Below, in pieces: positions 6,610 to 7,743 of a DNA stretch of 7,743 bases (positions are counted from its first letter, which is position 1; each line of letters starts with the position of its first letter). Location: assembly GCA_947036475.1 (NCBI GenBank), contig CAMQRG010000096.1:1-7743 (forward strand), in the 5' to 3' direction. The DNA is from an uncultured Clostridia bacterium. GTDB lineage: Bacteria; Bacillota; Clostridia; Lachnospirales; Anaerotignaceae. A program made the position numbers and the translations under genes. The notes below the pieces were generated by a model. That model saw only the letters and a list, made by a program, of their open reading frames with translations, was not told the DNA's origin and did no database searches.

Positions 6610-6897
6610 TTATGCGTCTTTGCGGATAATGAGATAACGCAGAACGTTTTCCATAATACGCATACGGGCTTCGATTTCAGCAGGTGCGGCAGCGGGCGCC
6701 TCGAATGTTGTGAAGCTGTAAAAGCCTTCGTTTACCTTCTGGATTTCGTATGCAAGCTTTCTCTTGCCCCAGTCGTCAACTTTCTCGATTTTTGCGCCGA
6801 ATCTTTCCAGAGTAGCCTGAATTTTTGCCACTTCTGCTGTTTTGCCTTCATCATCCAGATTAGGATTCAAAACCAGTGCCAATTCGTACTTGTTCAT
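6610..6897 (-). CDS. rpsF: 30S ribosomal protein S6
   Basis: This 95-residue protein pairs with S18 on the 30S platform. MNKYELALVLNPNL at the N terminus, DDWGKRKLAYEI (41-52), GFYSFTTFEA and the end MRIMENVLRYLIIRKDA are the usual S6 landmarks, and length matches the family. I chose the ATG at 6895-6897 because AAAAGGAGGTG (6906-6916) lies eight bases upstream. A longer reading frame upstream encodes nothing S6-like. It is the first gene of the operon, with its own promoter (6998-7026) and a roughly 93-base leader that may bind S6:S18. Confidence 0.97.
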   Translation of the reverse strand: MNKYELALVLNPNLDDEGKTAEVAKIQATLERFGAKIEKVDDWGKRKLAYEIQKVNEGFYSFTTFEAPAAAPAEIEARMRIMENVLRYLIIRKDA

Positions 6898-6990
6898 GTG
6901 GGTTACACCTCCTTTTGGACTTATGGCTCTCCCCTTTGCCTTCCGGCAGGGAGAACAAGGAATCTGACTGCGCCGGACAAAAACCGACGC
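6898..6990 (-). promoter_or_regulatory. Structured 5' leader of rpsF, candidate S6:S18 autoregulatory RNA
   Basis: The leader RNA begins at about 6991 and contains two hairpins. The first is GCGUCGG-UUUUUGU-CCGGCGC (6990-6970), 7 bp with one G-U, right at the 5' end. The second is CUCCC-U-GCC-GGAA-GGC-AAAG-GGGAG (6953-6929), with a GNRA-type tetraloop and an asymmetric internal loop. S6:S18 leaders are known upstream of rpsF in many bacteria and carry a conserved CCG in such a structure. CCG occurs in both hairpins, but I could not align it to the consensus. Confidence 0.5.
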
Positions 6991-6997
6991 TTGGAAT

Positions 6998-7026
6998 ACA
7001 ATACCACAAAAATGGCGGAATTGCAA
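6998..7026 (-). promoter_or_regulatory. Promoter of the rpsF-ssb-rpsR operon
   Basis: On the minus strand, TTGCAA (7026-7021) and TATTGT (7003-6998) are separated by 17 bp. A TGG directly before the -10 makes it an extended -10. The start would be near 6991. A small inverted repeat TGCCT-C-AGGCA (7043-7053) lies 16 bp upstream of the -35; its function is unknown. Confidence 0.75.
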
Positions 7027-7093
7027 GCATTTTTTTGCAGTATGCCTCAGGCAGAAGAAATGCGTTTTGGGGCAATGTTTTTTCCTGTGTTTG

Positions 7094-7123
7094 TTGACAA
7101 AAACATGGTTTTCCTGCTAAAAT
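7094..7123 (+). promoter_or_regulatory. Promoter of the cofE-like gene
   Basis: A consensus -35 TTGACA (7094-7099) and a -10 TAAAAT (7118-7123) are 18 bp apart, and TGC (7115-7117) supplies an extended -10. Start would be near 7130, giving a leader of about 98 bases. This promoter and the rpsF promoter point away from each other; with their leaders they account for the 330-bp gap between rpsF and the cofE-like gene. Confidence 0.75.
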
Positions 7124-7129
7124 AACGGT

Positions 7130-7227
7130 TGGTAATTCAATTTACAGGAGCCGCATGCGGCGGCAGGGTCTCAGAAGGGGCCGGCTGGCGCATTGCGAAA
7201 AGGCTCCGAATTTAGGAGGTTATGCAT
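7130..7227 (+). promoter_or_regulatory. G+C-rich leader with duplicated ribosome-binding segment
   Basis: AATTTACAGGAG (7139-7150) nearly repeats AATTTAGGAG (7209-7218), which carries the true ribosome binding site. GGAGCC (7147-7152) can pair with GGCTCC (7202-7207). CTCC (7204-7207) can instead pair with GGAG (7215-7218) of the ribosome binding site. The two pairings exclude each other. A 12-bp palindrome GCCGCATGCGGC (7150-7161) lies inside. I do not recognise a known riboswitch class. Confidence 0.35.
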
Positions 7228-7698
7228 ATGGCAGGAACGATTTCCAGAGGAATTAAGGCGCCCATCATTCGGGAAGGGGACGATATTGTAAAGATTGTTG
7301 CGGATTCCGTTCTGGCAGCGGCAGAGCAGGATGGCTTTCAGCTGCGTGAAAAGGACGTAATTTGTGTGACAGAGGCTGTTGTTGCCCGGGCGGACGGGAA
7401 CTATGCTTCTACCGAGGATATTGCCGCAGACGTAAAAGCAAAGCTGGGCGGCGGCACTGTCGGCGTAGTGTTTCCCATCCTCAGCCGGAACCGTTTTGCC
7501 ATCTGCCTGCGGGGGATTGCGAAGGGCGCGAAAAAGGTCGTGCTGATGCTGAGTTATCCTTCTGACGAGGTGGGCAACCATCTGTTTGATATGGATGTGC
7601 TGGACGGCAGCGGCGTGAACCCTTATACGGACGTGCTGACGCTGGAGGAATACCGTAAAGCATTCGGCTATATCAAGCATCCGTTTACAGGCGTAGAT
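7228..7698 (+). CDS. CofE-like (coenzyme F420-0:L-glutamate ligase family) protein, 3' end missing
   Basis: The first 157 residues of a protein resembling the glutamate ligase CofE, which adds glutamate to F420-0 using GTP. Matching parts are the opening PIIREGDDIVKIVADSV and the segment DVICVTEAVVARADGNY, comparable to CofE's VVT...VSKAEG motif. Clostridia of this kind do not generally make F420, so the real substrate is unclear; the name gives the family, not a proven reaction. I chose the ATG at 7228 because AGGAGG (7214-7219) is eight bases before it. The ATG at 7222 would leave only two bases. The reading frame continues to 7719, but its last six codons are adapter sequence (7699 onward), so the true C terminus is outside the window. 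It diverges from the rpsF operon. Confidence 0.7.
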
Positions 7699-7743
7699 CT
7701 GTCTCTTATACACATCTGACGCTGCCGACGACTCCTTACGTGT
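7699..7743 (-). other. Nextera transposase adapter (non-genomic)
   Basis: The exact reverse complement of bases 1-45: mosaic end (7699-7717), read 1 adapter (7718-7731), index complement CTCCTTAC (7732-7739), then GTGT. It supplies the false peptide LSLIHI and stop codon at the end of the cofE-like reading frame. It also supplies the MYKRQ start of a spurious minus-strand frame. Confidence 0.98.

Noticed and set aside
7171..7713. 180-codon minus-strand reading frame opposite the cofE-like gene
   Set aside because: It begins in adapter (MYKRQ) and is antisense to a better supported gene.
1..7743. 45-bp perfect terminal inverted repeats suggesting a linear plasmid or transposon
   Set aside because: They are exactly the Nextera adapter including index and Tn5 mosaic end, hence library-derived.
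1..7743. CRISPR array, tRNA or rRNA gene
   Set aside because: I found no regularly spaced direct repeats, tRNA cloverleaf or rRNA-like segment on either strand.

Overview
The window is a 7.65 kb piece of bacterial DNA (46-7698) capped at both ends by the same 45-base Illumina Nextera adapter, carrying what I recall as the S505 index. The ends are therefore library artefacts. The first 45 and last 45 bases form a perfect inverted repeat only because the adapter was added to both ends of one molecule. The gene content points to an anaerobic gut-type Clostridia (Lachnospiraceae-like) chromosome: strong AGGAGG ribosome binding sites, a YtaF-type sporulation-family membrane protein, the rpsF-ssb-rpsR operon, a SERCA-like calcium ATPase, and a CofE-like ligase. 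This assignment is an inference from protein sequence, with no database search.

Region by region. 46-2117 is the end of an integrated mobile element (conjugative element or prophage). It holds an XRE-family regulator and a Tn916-type tyrosine integrase broken by an in-frame TAG where the family normally has Trp. 2118-2280 holds only nested inverted repeats and probably contains the element/chromosome junction. 2283-2314 is a minus-strand terminator for ytaF (2363-2941, minus). ytaF diverges from a complete P-type Ca2+ ATPase (3083-5737, plus). 5745-5896 is a compound bidirectional terminator whose interior carries two long related hairpins. 5900-6897 (minus) is rpsF-ssb-rpsR, with a good promoter at 6998-7026 and a structured leader. 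A divergent promoter at 7094-7123 drives a CofE-like gene (from 7228, plus), cut off at 7698 by the adapter.

How the parts fit together. The regulator and integrase form the lysogeny or maintenance end of a mobile element that is probably immobile in cis because its integrase lacks the Lys, HxxR and Tyr catalytic residues. ytaF (MntP/YtaF family) and the ATPase may form a divergent cation-homeostasis pair. rpsF, ssb and rpsR are a core translation/replication operon, probably autoregulated by S6:S18.

I see no complete new defence or mobile system. The most unusual structures are the compound palindrome at 5745-5896, the broken integrase, and the cofE leader with a duplicated Shine-Dalgarno segment.
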